Below are positions 51,780 through 62,529 of a stretch of DNA of 64,000 nt, one piece after another; positions within the stretch are counted from its first letter, which is position 1, and each line of letters opens with the position of its first letter. The stretch spans positions 1,352,693,834 through 1,352,757,833 of the forward strand of contig CM066033.1 in NCBI GenBank assembly GCA_033557465.1, in the 5' to 3' direction. The stretch comes from Ichthyophis bannanicus. Taxonomy: Eukaryota > Chordata > Amphibia > Gymnophiona > Ichthyophiidae. The notes under the pieces were generated by a model that worked only from the letters and a program-made list of their open reading frames with translations, ran no database searches and was not told where the DNA came from. A program made the position numbers and the translations under genes.

Positions 51780-53030
51780 TTTTTCCAGGGAGACGTAGAA
51801 TAGCAAGTCCCTACAGCTAGATGACATCATCTGATGGTGCCCATGTGGAGAAGCCTCTTCAGCTTAGAATCATTTCTTAAAACTTTTAAGAGGCACTATT
51901 ATGCATCTATGTAGTTTCCTGCTTGTTGCTGTTGTAGTGGACAACATCTGTTTGTATTTTCTGTTGTGGTAAAATATAACTTTGTTTCTTCTAGCTGTCG
52001 TGTGGGCTTCTTCCCTTTGTTCCTTTTAGCTCCCCCTAATTAAGTTTATTGCCTTCTCTTAAAGTTTTCTTGATTTTTGTGCCTACCCTTTCTGGCCCTG
52101 TTTTAGGACTTAGGATGTCCAAGTCGGGTTTTTTTTGAACATCAAGTTTTTGCTGCAGCTATTTTTCAGTGACGTCCCAGAAGAGATTCTCCAGCGGCTA
52201 TAAGAAATGCGTGTGGAGCACAAAATATATCTAAAACGGATACACACAACTAATATTTAAAGTGCTTTGGGTCTAGTAACAAACCCTTTTAATGACATCT
52301 TTGTTTTCAAAAGAGAGATTTGGAGTCAAGAGGAACATGAAAAAATCTTCTGTGCATCAAAATCTGGTCCATTGTCATCAGGGTGGTCTGTCCCTAATTG
52401 GCCCAGGAATGGCACTGGATGCTGGAATGGATCAATCACCCTGTATGCTGAACATCCATAGATCCCGCTAGGACTGGACATCAATTAGGTCCATCACAGA
52501 GCCAGAGGAAGGATTCAGCTTCCTCTTTAATGCATGAAGGGCTCATCAGGTCAGGTGGAAGGCAGGAAGAATCATCATCATACCCCGTTGAGGCATGCTG
52601 TAAAGAGCATCAATATACTGGCTGCTGCTGTACCATCAAAAGCAACTGCACAGCCTTTGAGGATTTGACAGTCATAGATATTCCTCAGGTGACTCAGGTG
52701 GGTGTAGCCTAGCCTTCTGGACTCCTTGTACCCTTTGCATCAACAATCTTTTGAGTAGGAGCACAAGAAAATTGATGAGAGGCTGGGACATCCTTGCTCA
52801 ATGCGATGTTTTGGCTTTAGCAGCGCTGATGACAATGTAGAACATCTTTCAGTCGATTCTTGAGACACATGCAGTCCCTGGAGGAGATTCACTGACACCA
52901 AGACTAAAAAGGACTTCAAAATCAATGTTGGCTGCATCCTTGCCAATCTCTAGTGCATCTGAAGGAAATTTCCCCTTCGCACAGAAGGGCTTCAATTTCT
53001 AGATGCCTCCACTAAAGTATGGTGGTATTG
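51780..53030 (+). pseudogene. Very decayed DIRS-like 5' part with gag head
   Basis: At about 52175-52300 the frame reads RFSSGYKKCVWSTKYISKTD and then THN, YLKCFGSSNK. This parallels the DIRS gag Cys/His head (GFKRC ... MSLTDTHD ... LRCLGPDH) with Cys losses. Upstream, 51780-51860 has AGCAAGTCCC, GATGACATCATC and GGAGAAGCC, like a DIRS terminal region. Downstream sequence to 53030 has gag-like scraps only. The call rests mainly on the gag head match. Confidence 0.4.
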
Positions 53031-53669
53031 TCAGGCTCAGACTCAAACCTCTCCCTTGGTGTTATTTTCTGGATTCAAGTTAGAGCACCCCTTGGTTTTT
53101 TACTATGGAATGAAGGAAAGCAGCTGAAGCCAGGACACTTGGTGGTGGCTGTTTTTTCTGAACTAGTGAAAAAATAGCAAGTAGAGATGCTGAGATGAGG
53201 GACGGGCTTAAGCAGGGGAATAATGAATCAAGGCAGAGTCCATCTGATGCAAACATTTGAAAACCAACAATAGTATTGTACACTGAATTCTTTAAGATGC
53301 CAATAACCAATGTAATTTGTGTTAAGACTGATATAGTATATTTGTAAGCCCTTACTCCTACACCTGTTCTGGCAGTTGTCTTTTCCAGCAGTTGTAGTTC
53401 TCTAATCTCAGTGGTAATCCCTGATAAGTGAATTGTAATAATTGATCCTGCTTGAAGTTAAGACATGCATGAATCACAGTTGCTAGATTAGTCTTTGATA
53501 CGACCCGAGCCAGTTGTGCCTTTTGCTGTCACACTGGCTTCACTCCTCTTCATGCAGTCTTTTCAGTTCACAATTATCTGTTTGAAATGTGTGGCACACT
53601 GTATCTGGCCTTCTATCTCCACTGTCTTTGACAGTTAATGTGTGAACTGCACAGGCTACAGGAAGAAGG
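53031..53669. other. Intronic sequence, nothing recognised
   Basis: No coding or repeat pattern recognised. The minus-strand open frame at 53080-53310 has no family motif. Confidence 0.4.
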
Positions 53670-54157
53670 GAAGAGATTTATTTATTTATTCATTCATTCA
53701 TTCATTCGGCCATTCTTCTATACCGCTTTATCAGTAAGTCAAAGCTGTTTACAATGAATAATTTACATGTATGTTACATGGAAAAGTTACATAAAATCGT
53801 TTTTAGCAGTCGCTGATAGTTATATAGAACTGCTTTTAACAATAACGGATTTAACAAAGGATTTATAAACATAATAACCAAGAACAATTCCTATTTAGAT
53901 TTAGTAGTCATGTGACGTCAATGTGGGACATGTTGAGGCAGAACTATAAGATGAGTTTAGTTTGTGGGCAATTTAGTTCCTTTCAAAGCGTTCTGTGAAT
54001 AGGTGGGTTTTTAGTTATTTGCGGAATGTTGGTAGGTCAGAAATTAATCTTATTCTTTCAGGAAGTGAGTTCCACAAACTGGATGCATAGAGTGAAAATG
54101 CTCTCTTGCAGGTGGTTTGTTTGCTCTTTATGAAGGCAAGATTAATGTGTTTTAAAA
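53670..54157 (-). pseudogene. L2-like LINE 3' end, minus strand (split by CR1)
   Basis: The tail at 53670-53700 has AAAT/GAAT repeats and the CCGC hairpin. The frame at 54236-54015 reads ACKRAFSLYASSLWNSLPER and ISDLPTFRK. A CR1 begins at about 54158; the L2-like reading resumes at 56637. Confidence 0.75.
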
Positions 54158-54326
54158 ACAAAAGAACATAAGATATGCCATACTGGGTCAGACCAAGGTC
54201 CATCAAGCCCAGTATCCTGTTTCCAACAGTGGCCAATCTAGGTCATACGTACCTAGCAGTTTCCCCAAAAGACACAGGTTCCGCAATGCTTGTACTGGGT
54301 CAAGCATTGATATCCTGGGTCCCTTC

Positions 54327-56613
54327 TTAATAATGGTTTATTGACCTTTCCTCCAGGAACTTGTCCAAACCTTTTTTAAACCCAGCTACACTAACAGCCT
54401 TTACTACATCCTCCAGTAATAAATTCCAGAGTTTGATTACACGTTGAGTGAAAAAATATTTTCTTTTATTAGTCTTAAATAGTTTACCCTGTAACTTCAT
54501 TGCATGTCCCCTAGTCTTTCTATATTCTGATAACGTAAACAATCGATCTACGTTTACCCGTTCCACTCCATTATTTTATAGACTTCCATCATATCTCCCC
54601 TCAGCCATCTCTTTTCTAGGATAAAGAGCCCTAACCTTTTTAGCCTTTCTTCATAGGAGTATCCTTCCATCCCCTTTACCATTTTGGTGACTCTTCTCTG
54701 AACCTTTTCTAATAACGCTATATCATTTTTAAGATACAGCGACCAGAATTGCACACAATATTCAAGGTGCGGTCTCACCATGGAACGATATAGAGGCATT
54801 ATAATATCTTTTGTTTTATTTTCCATTCCTTTCCTTATGATACCTAGCATTCTATTTGCTCTCTTGGCCGCCGCTGCACACTGGGACAAGGGTTTTAACA
54901 TGGTATACACAATGACGCCTAAATCTTTTTCCTTGGTGGTGGAATGTGGAACCTTGCATTGTGTAACCATAGTTTGGGTTGTTCTTCCCTAGGTGCATAA
55001 ATTTGCACTTGTCCACATTAAATTTCTTCTGCCATTTTGATGCCCAGTCTTCTAATTTATCAAGATCCTCTTGCAATTTTCCACAATCCTCTTGGGTTTT
55101 AACAACTTTAAATAGTTTTGTGTCATCTGCAAATTTGATAACCTCACTCGTTATTCCACTTTCCAGGTCATTTATGAATATGTCAAAAAGCAGCGGACCC
55201 AGCACAGATCCCTGGGGTACACCACTATTCACCTTTCTCCATTGGGAAAATTGGCCATTTAGCGCAACCCTCTGCTTTCTATCTTTTAACCAGTTCTTGA
55301 TCCACAGTAGTACACTGCCTCCTATCCCATGACTCTTTAGTTTTGCCAAAAGTCTCTGATGAGGGACCTTGTCAAAGGCTTTCTGAAAGTCCAGATATAC
55401 TATATCAACCGACTTACCTTTGTCCACCTGTTTATTCACACTTTCAAAAAAACATAACAGATTAGTAAGACCAGATCTTCCTTGTCTAAATCCATGTTGG
55501 CTGTCTCCCATTAGGCCATGACTATCTACATGCTGAGTAATTTTATTCTTTATGATGGTTTCTACCATTTTTCCCGGTACTGACGTGAGGCTCACCGGTC
55601 TGTAGTTTCCCGGATCACCCCTGGAACCTTTTTTAAAAATTGGTGTTACATTGGCGATCCTCCAATCTTCAGATATTAGAGATGATTTTAATGATAGTTC
55701 ACAGATTACTAATAGCAGGTCTGCAATCTCATATTTATTTTTATTTATTTATTTATTTATACATCTCTTCTATACCGCCACTTCCAGCGATCAGTGGCGG
55801 TTTACAAGTAAACAAAATTTAATAATAGCATGCTATTATTTTACATAGAACGGGTTTAGAAACTATTTTACATAGAACAGGTTTTGAACTATTTTACATA
55901 GAACATTTTAGTAAAAAGAACAGTAAATACAATGAATAGTAAATAGAGAACAAGGGTTTTTACATAGAACAAAATTATAAACGTAAACATTTAACTATTA
56001 AATTGCAACTCAATAATACAATGAAATAACTGGCTATCAATAGTATACCATCCGGCCCAGGTGATTTGCTACTCTTCAGTTTATCTAATAGTTGTAATAC
56101 ATCTTCCCGATCTATCGATATTTCCTTCAATTCTTCCGCACCTTTAAATACCACTTCAGTCATGGGTAACATCCCTACATCTTCCTTAGTAAAGACCAAA
56201 GCAAAGAATTCATTCAGTCTCTCCGCTATCGCCTTGTCGCCTCTTAGTGCCCCTTTAACTCCTCTATCATCTAATGGACCAACTGACTTTCTCACAGGAT
56301 TTTTGCTACGAATGTACTTGAAAAAATCTTTATGTCGCGTTTTTGCTTCCGAAGCGAGCTTCTTCTCAAATTGTCCCTTTGCCTGCTTTATCAATGCCTT
56401 GCATTTGACTTGCCAGTGCTTGTGCTGTTTCCAGGTTTCGTCGTTTGGCTCTTTTTTTCCATTTCCTGAAAGATGCTTTTTTGGCAACAACAGCCTTTCT
56501 GACCTCACCTTTAAACCATGTTGGCAGTATTTTGGGCTTCCTTCCACTTTTCTTAAAGCGTGGAATACAGCTGGTCTGGGCTTCCAAGATAGTATTTTTT
56601 TAACAACACCCAA
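54327..56613 (-). pseudogene. CR1 ORF2 (linker, RT, C-terminal region)
   Basis: The 5' side, 56613-55975, reads KILPTWFKGEVRKAVV-type linker in two frames and FEKKLASEAKTRHKDFFKYI. The RT at 55595-54852 (247 codons open) has [60 protein letters not shown] and [11 protein letters not shown]. The C-terminal part, 54970-54327, is in two frames ([46 protein letters not shown]). The insertion at 55734-56045 lies between linker and RT and removed about 25 bp of CR1 sequence. Confidence 0.85.
55734..56045 (-). mobile_element. L2-like/SINE tail inserted in CR1
   Basis: The minus strand ends CTGATCGCTGGAAGTGGCGG, TATAGAAGAG and AAAT repeats (55734-55760). The rest (ACATAGAACAGG-type repeated phrases) is a non-coding body. 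CR1 resumes at ATACCATCCGGCCC (56043). Confidence 0.7.
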
Positions 56614-56847
56614 GCTTGATGTAAGTCTTTAACCTTTGATTGCAGTGTCTTCTGGTTCTGTTGCTTGGGGATGTCTGATTGATTTTAAGTTGAAGATAGA
56701 TTGTGTATGATTTCAAAGATATTTAGTAGGACCTTGAATTTAATTCTGCTTGGGACTGGGAGCCAGTGTAGTTGTTTTAGTATTGGCAGAATGTGTTCCG
56801 ATTTTGGGGCTCCGTAGATAAGATGGGCGGCTGTGTGTTGTGCCATT

Positions 56848-56995
56848 TATATTTATTTATTTTATTTATTTAAGTGATTTTTATACCGCCATTTCGGGTA
56901 ATCATAGCGGTTTACATGCAAACAACTGAGTTACATTGAACATTTTAACAATTTTAACCAGTGAATGTGTATAAACAATGTGTATACAGGTCATA
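56848..56995 (-). mobile_element. L2-like/SINE tail inserted in L2-like LINE
   Basis: The minus strand ends CCGCTATGATTACCCGAAAT, GGCGGTATAAAAATC and AAAT repeats. Host L2-like sequence continues on both sides. Confidence 0.6.
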
Positions 56996-58044
56996 TTTTG
57001 GGATACCCTTGTATATACTGTTGCAGAAGTCGAAGTGTGGGAAAATCATTGTCTGTAGTACAGTTCAAAAGTCTTGTGCTGTAGAGTTCTTACTTTGTTG
57101 TAGATTGCTTTAGTAGTCTTGCTGATGTGAGTAGTTGTTGATCTAGGTTATTCCAAGATATCGTACTTCTTATTTCACTTTCAATGTTACATCCTTGACT
57201 TTTAGTGAGGTTAGTGTGGTGAAACTTTTATCTTTCATTATATATAGCACCTCAGTTTTTTCATTGTTTATGGATAAACCTGTGTGTCGATAGACAATGT
57301 ACCTCTTCGTTGAAGCATTTTACTATTTTGCTGTGGCTTGAGTTTGAGGATTCGTATAGCAGGTACATCATGATGTTGTCTGTATAAATGTGATAGTATA
57401 TCTTGTGCTTTTGAATTGTATTGAAGGTTGGTTGGAGGTATATGTTAATTAGTATGGAGGATAGTGCCGAGCCCTGTGGAACTCCTTGTGTATGGTTCGG
57501 ATTTATTTGGTCCTATTTTTACTTGTTGTTTATTGTCTGTTAGGTATGATTAGAACCAATTTAATGTTGTATTTTTAATTCCAATTTCTTGTAGTCTTAC
57601 TATTAGGATGTTATTGACATATGGAGTTGAAAGCAGCTGCAATATCCAGGAATATTAGTATAAATCCTTTTTTTGGTTTCTCGAAACCCTTTACGAGTTT
57701 GCCCATTAAGGATGCCAATAGTGCTTCCACCCTGTGGTGTGGTCTGAATCCATGCTATTGTGGTTCAAGCGGGGCAAATTTATCGATGTGCTCTTGGAGC
57801 TGCTGCTGCACTACTTTTTCTGTTTTCACTGTGAAGGGTAGGCTGGATATTGGCCTGTATGAGTTTGGATTTGCTTTATCTAGTGTAGGATTCTTTAGAA
57901 TTGGACGTATACTAGGCCATCTTGAGATTCTTGAGCATGTACCCTTGAGATAATGATAGCTGTTTGTTTTTTTAAGAAGTATGGGAGAGAGCTCAGTTCT
58001 AGTTATTTTGACCCAGCTTACTAGGCAAGGGTCAAGGGGAGATG

Positions 58045-58343
58045 TTTATTTATTTATTTATTTACATTCTCTTATATACCGCGCTATTCTGCATCAGTGC
58101 GGTTTACATTGAACAAACTGAAATTACATTGAACAGGGCATTATAAGTTGGAGATAACTATTTTTACAGGGAACGTGGGCTATGGAGGGTTAAGTGGCTT
58201 GCCCTAAGACCACAAGGAGCACCTATGGGACTAGAAGCCCCAGTCCTTCCGGCCCAAGGTTGCTGTCCTCTAGTGGGATTTGAACCCCCGACCTTCCGGC
58301 CTGAAGTACCTTGCCCCAACCACTAGGCCACTCCTCCACTCCT
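58045..58343 (-). repeat. tRNA-headed CORE-type SINE, minus strand
   Basis: Same structure as 36482-36778, including the duplicated B-box block, core and L2-like tail. The two copies look almost identical over about 290 bp, pointing to recent activity of this subfamily. Confidence 0.85.
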
Positions 58344-58540
58344 GGCAGTTTTTAGGTTGCTGATGATACTTTCTAGATTTTCTGTAGATATTGGTTTGAG
58401 GGATTGCTATAGCTTGGTGTTATGGTGGTGCTGCTGGTTGGTGTAGGTGTTGTAGGGATATAGTTACTTACTTTGCTCTGGTAGACTTTGGCCAGTGTTT
58501 GTGGGCTAGGAGTGGTGTGCTCTCTCTCAAGCTTGTAAAC

Positions 58541-59139
58541 TGTCACAAGGGATTTTACTATTTTGAATAGTTCCCTAGGCCGATTTAGTAGGGACCTTGT
58601 ACTGATCTCTGATGCCCTTCAACTCGGTACCCTCGGAAGTTGTCTGACTTGTCTTACCCTTGTAAGTCTTTTGTTTTGATATATTTTCCATGAAGTCTAG
58701 CAGAATAACTGAAGGATCAAGAGATTTTCCTCACCTATATTTTCTGTACTGTAACGTAGGCTAGTTAACCTTTAATGTGCTTTATGTAGTATATTGTCTC
58801 TCTTGTTCAAGGTAAAATAGTGTGTGTCTAAATTTAGCTTTCGTTGTTACTAAAAATACAATAGATAAAAGTAGTGGTAATCAACTAGATTTGTTTAAGA
58901 TTTTCCTCACTACAACTGGATGCATTAGAGTTGTGAAAGCTGTATATAAAAATTTTAAGTAAATAAAATATATATGATGGAGTATGAGAAAATGGAATAT
59001 GGTTAAAACAATAGCATTCTTCATTGTGTTTTCCACTACTATGTGGAAATTTCTTTGAAAACGATATATTCTAAATAATGCTGATGGGTTTTATGTAGCC
59101 TTTTATGGTGTATATAAGCAGTCAAGCACTTGTGTCTTG
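58541..59139. other. Intronic sequence, nothing recognised
   Basis: AT-rich. It contains a weak AAATAAAATATATAT end near 58965, which could be an old LINE tail, but no more can be said. Confidence 0.4.
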
Positions 59140-59372
59140 TTAAGTACTTTCGAGTTGATGTCAACTCCTAGCTACCCCGTGGATAGTTGTCAATGTTGTG
59201 ACAATCCCCTGGGGTTTCTTGGCAAGTTGTGACTGGAAATGGATTGCTAGGTCTTTCTTTTGTGCAGTAAGTCTACAGCACCTGGTATTCCAAGGTGGTC
59301 TCCCATCCAAGTATTTACACGATCAGACATGATTGCACTCACTCAGGGTGGCAAGACCATAGTAGCATTAAC
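59140..59372 (-). repeat. 5S-rRNA-derived SINE, minus strand
   Basis: On the minus strand, from about 59360 down to 59270, it reads GGTCTTGCCACCCTGAGTG, then GTCTGATCGTGTAAATACTT, GGATGGGAGACCACC and GGAATACCAGGTGCTGTAGA. This matches vertebrate 5S rRNA except for an internal deletion of about 30 bases in the middle, where the A-box and intermediate promoter elements lie. The 3' body (TTGCCAAGAAACCCCAGGGG, TTGACATCAACTCGAAAGTA) is unrelated to 5S and shared with the copy at 7675-7835. It is therefore a SINE, not an rRNA gene. Confidence 0.78.
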
Positions 59373-59999
59373 TATTTTAGACTATAATATATACTGTAGA
59401 AATTGAGAAACCTTATACAGTTTAACCTGTTGGGGTCCATAATAATCTACTTATATATATCTAAAGAAAAAATATATTTCAATGCATGATACAGATATGC
59501 ACATTTCATTAAAGATCATTTCCTATCTTGCAAAAAAAGTACTGCTATGCTAATTTACGAGTTCTGTGGAGTGGAAAGGATGTTGGGATTTTTTTGGAGC
59601 TAGGAGAATATAAATTTCCTTATCCTGGTATGCCTTCAAATAATATTGAGTATGCCATATGATCTAAAAAATCTCTGCCACTGTGCTGGCAAGGTATGTT
59701 ATAAGCAGATGGTTCTGTTTGCTGGATATTTTAGGACAGACAGCTGTAAAATTTATTGAGCCACTGAAATAATTTGCTGCCCCTAAACCTTAACATTCTG
59801 CATAGCATTTGCTGTGCTGGGTTAGATCAGTGGTTCATTCTGCCTTATAGTAGCCAGTCCAAGCCAATTGGGAAATACTTGGCAGATCCTAATTGAAGGT
59901 GGGGGCATAGTCCCTTTTGCTGATTATCCAGAAACTTGTGCAGACATTTTTTAATCTGTTACACTATTAGGCTTGATTACATCCTCTAGCAATAATTCC
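59373..59999. other. Intronic sequence, nothing recognised
   Basis: No coding or repeat pattern that I can name. Confidence 0.4.
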
Positions 60000-60689
60000 A
60001 TATCATCCTGCTAGACAAGTCCTGACAGTTGGGTTGTGTTCCCCTACCATCAGATTGGTGGAGACAAAGAACGAATGAAAAGCTCAAGTTTCAATGACAT
60101 TACTCCTGTACTTCTATTTGCCTCAGCTACCAGAGGCCCCTTCAGTATTTCTTTGTCTCCAGCAGATGGTGGATGGATTTTCTCCTCTGTAGAAAATCTA
60201 AGTATTGAGGGGAAAAGATATTGATTAAACACTCGTTAACGACCACTTTAAGCTCTAAAAAAGGTGTCTGTCTCACTTGAAGCGACATGAGAGGCTCCAG
60301 TAGACTGTGGTCTTTTCGGTTGGCATAGGAGAAGGGAAAATTGGTTTAGCTCCATGCCCTTATGATAAGGGCCTGTTGAGCAGTGACAAATTGAAAGGCT
60401 TGACCCCATCATTGTCCTTGTTTGGGGGGCACCTGGTTCCGTCTAGGAGGGACTCAATTTGGGGATGAATGCTAGCAACCATTGGCACTGTGTGTGGGTT
60501 TCCCGCCATTTTCTGCCTGCGTAATAACATTTTTGCCTATTGTGCACCTTGTGGTGGCGCAGTCCTAACATGCATTCTGCCCAAGCGGCTTCAATGCGTG
60601 CTGCTTCCCCAGTGCATAACGTTAAAAGCACGCATATTGGCTGACACAGCCTTAGTGCGCACTCTTGTGATACCCTACCTCTGCCTGTC

Positions 60690-62420
60690 GTCTTCCAGGA
60701 AACATTGTTTGACCTGTGGCAAGCGAGGAGCTTCATCCTTGGATTGTGGACTCTGTCCTTCCTGGAGGGTCTGCTTTCCCCCTCTCAGCTGGGGAATGCG
60801 ATTAGTCTGCCTTTACTTTCCTCAGGGCCGAAGGTGGCGGTGGCACCATGGGTATGGATATTCAGCTGGCCGGAGGCTCCAGTGACTGTTCTGTGAGCTG
60901 CTTTTCGTCCTCTAGGGGGTCTTTAGTAGTATACCTCCTGGTGTTGGGGAGCCTTATCCGAGAGGAGAGCTTCCAGACTCCAGATTGTTCTCCCCAGAAT
61001 TATTGTCCTTTTTGCAACGTTCCTGGTCCTTCTGGCATGGTAATTCAGACCCTGTGCCTTCTGGGTGCCATCTCGTGCCAGGCAGGCTAAACATAGAAGC
61101 CCTGTTTGATTACCTTTGGCTAAGCATCCCCAATGAGAGACACTTCCTGGAGATGGGGAACAACTGGGAGCTATCCAAGATGTTGACTATGCCTCTGATT
61201 CAGATGATTTGGTACCGGGCTCTGAGGTGGATGAGAGAGTGCGCTCACCTTCATAAGATTATGCAGAGTGCAGCATAATCCCTCTGTTCTGGAAGGAGGA
61301 GCTGGCAGCATTGATTACCTTGACGGATGCTTCCGGCATGGAGCAGGATCCCTGTTCCCAGAGGTGATCAAGAGTATGATCCAGTCAGAGTGGGACTCCC
61401 CCGACTCCTTCCTAAAGATATAAGGATATATAAAATGTATGCTGTCCCGGAGGAGCAGCACATCAAGTGGTTTGACACTCCTCGGAGCCTTTTCACAGTA
61501 TGCATCAAACCTATGGAACTCCCTACTGAACAATATCAGATGCACTAAGGGACAGTAAGGAATTCAGAAAACTGCTAAAGACATTCCTATTCATGGAACA
61601 TTTCGGAGACATTGTATAAAATAAGTTTCATATCCATCCACACAAGCCGGACAATGACTACAGATCAATGCCAGTGATCACGCAACATAACCACAAACTG
61701 TAAAAAAGTTACTTATGTAAAAAGTTATGAAAATACCGTTACAACCTAATTATATATTATAGATCTTAAAGCACCTTGTTACACTGTAAATATTTGCTTT
61801 CAAAATGAGTTTTGATGTAAACCACTAGCTGGTAAAATTGAGTTCAATGTAAACCACCTTGATTTAAGGAAAAGATGGTATATAAATACTGTTAAATAAA
61901 TAAGAATAAAAATTCCTAAGGTGAATGCGCAGGTCATGGCAGTTACCTGACAGAACACCATTCCTGTGGAAGGCGGATCGACCTTAAGGATGTCCTGGAT
62001 TGCAAGGTGGATTCCTTGAGGAGGAGCCAGTTCACCATGGTGGCCAACCATTCTACAGTTGGAGGTATGTACCAGCCTGGCGACTCGAGCCCTGTTCCAG
62101 TGGATTCAGTCTCTTCCGCCTGATACTACCCCTCTTTTGGAGTCAGCTAGGATCTTTCTTTCTGATGCCATGTATGACCTGACACATTTGGTGGCTAGAG
62201 AAGGTGCCCTGTTGACTCTGTCATGGTATGGGATTTTGCTCCGGCACTGAACAGTGGACAAATCCTTCAAAGCCCGGTTGGCTCAGCTGGCCTTTAAGGG
62301 GGAGGTTTCTGTTTGGATCTGATTTGGAGAAGCTGTTGAAGGACTTAAGTGAGACAATATCTTACCGCCTCCCAGAAGACAGGTCCAAGGGACCTGTGAA
62401 ATGGGCTAGTGCCCCTTTTT
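60690..62420 (+). pseudogene. DIRS-B-like gag, decayed, split by L2-like insertion
   Basis: The head SSRKHCLTCGKRGASS at about 60695 keeps one Cys-x-x-Cys pair. Later pieces are PEEQHIKWFDTPR (about 61450), then, beyond the insertion, VNAQVMAV and GGSTLKDVLDCKVDSLRR (about 61975), and QKTGPRDL near 62375. Frame changes and stops are frequent. Gag of this family would package element RNA; this one is dead. Confidence 0.55.
61484..61915 (+). mobile_element. L2-like LINE 3' fragment inserted in DIRS-B-like gag
   Basis: It reads AFSQYASNLWNSLLNNIR and then EFRKLLKTFLFMEHFGD, followed by the 3' UTR and a tail with AACCACCTTGATTTAAGGAA, GATGGTATATAAATAC and AAAT repeats (61890-61912). DIRS gag continues on both sides. 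Confidence 0.8.
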
Positions 62421-62529
62421 TGTAAGCCTCTGCCCAACCACCAAATGGCACGCTGGCTGGTTTCCTGGGGGTCTCAGGATTATTGTCATTACACATCTGC
62501 GAAGCCTTTCTTCACCTCTGCTTCAGATC

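Larger units (their letters stand above)
54158..56636 (-). mobile_element. CR1 LINE, minus strand, inserted in L2-like LINE
   Basis: The 3' end at 54158 (CTTATGTTCTTTTG on the minus strand) adjoins L2-like sequence and the 5' truncated end at 56636 adjoins the rest of it. An L2-like/SINE tail lies inside at 55734-56045. It matches the CR1 at 29.2 kb closely over its whole length. Confidence 0.88.
56637..58540 (-). pseudogene. L2-like LINE ORF2, minus strand, decayed (continuation of 53.7 kb piece)
   Basis: On the minus strand, about 56770 gives LHWLPVPSRI-type sequence. About 57370 gives a decayed catalytic box (IYTDNIM for IYADDIM), and about 57620-57650 gives an ILIFLDIAAAF-type palm. Insertions occur at 56848-56995 (a tail with AAAT repeats) and 58045-58343 (SINE). 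The upstream end is lost near 58540. It parallels the copy at 35.1-36.9 kb piece by piece. Confidence 0.65.

Noticed and set aside
59270..59360. 5S rRNA gene
   Set aside because: It has an internal deletion of about 30 bases covering promoter elements, has no terminator, and is joined to a repeated non-5S body also seen at 7675-7835.
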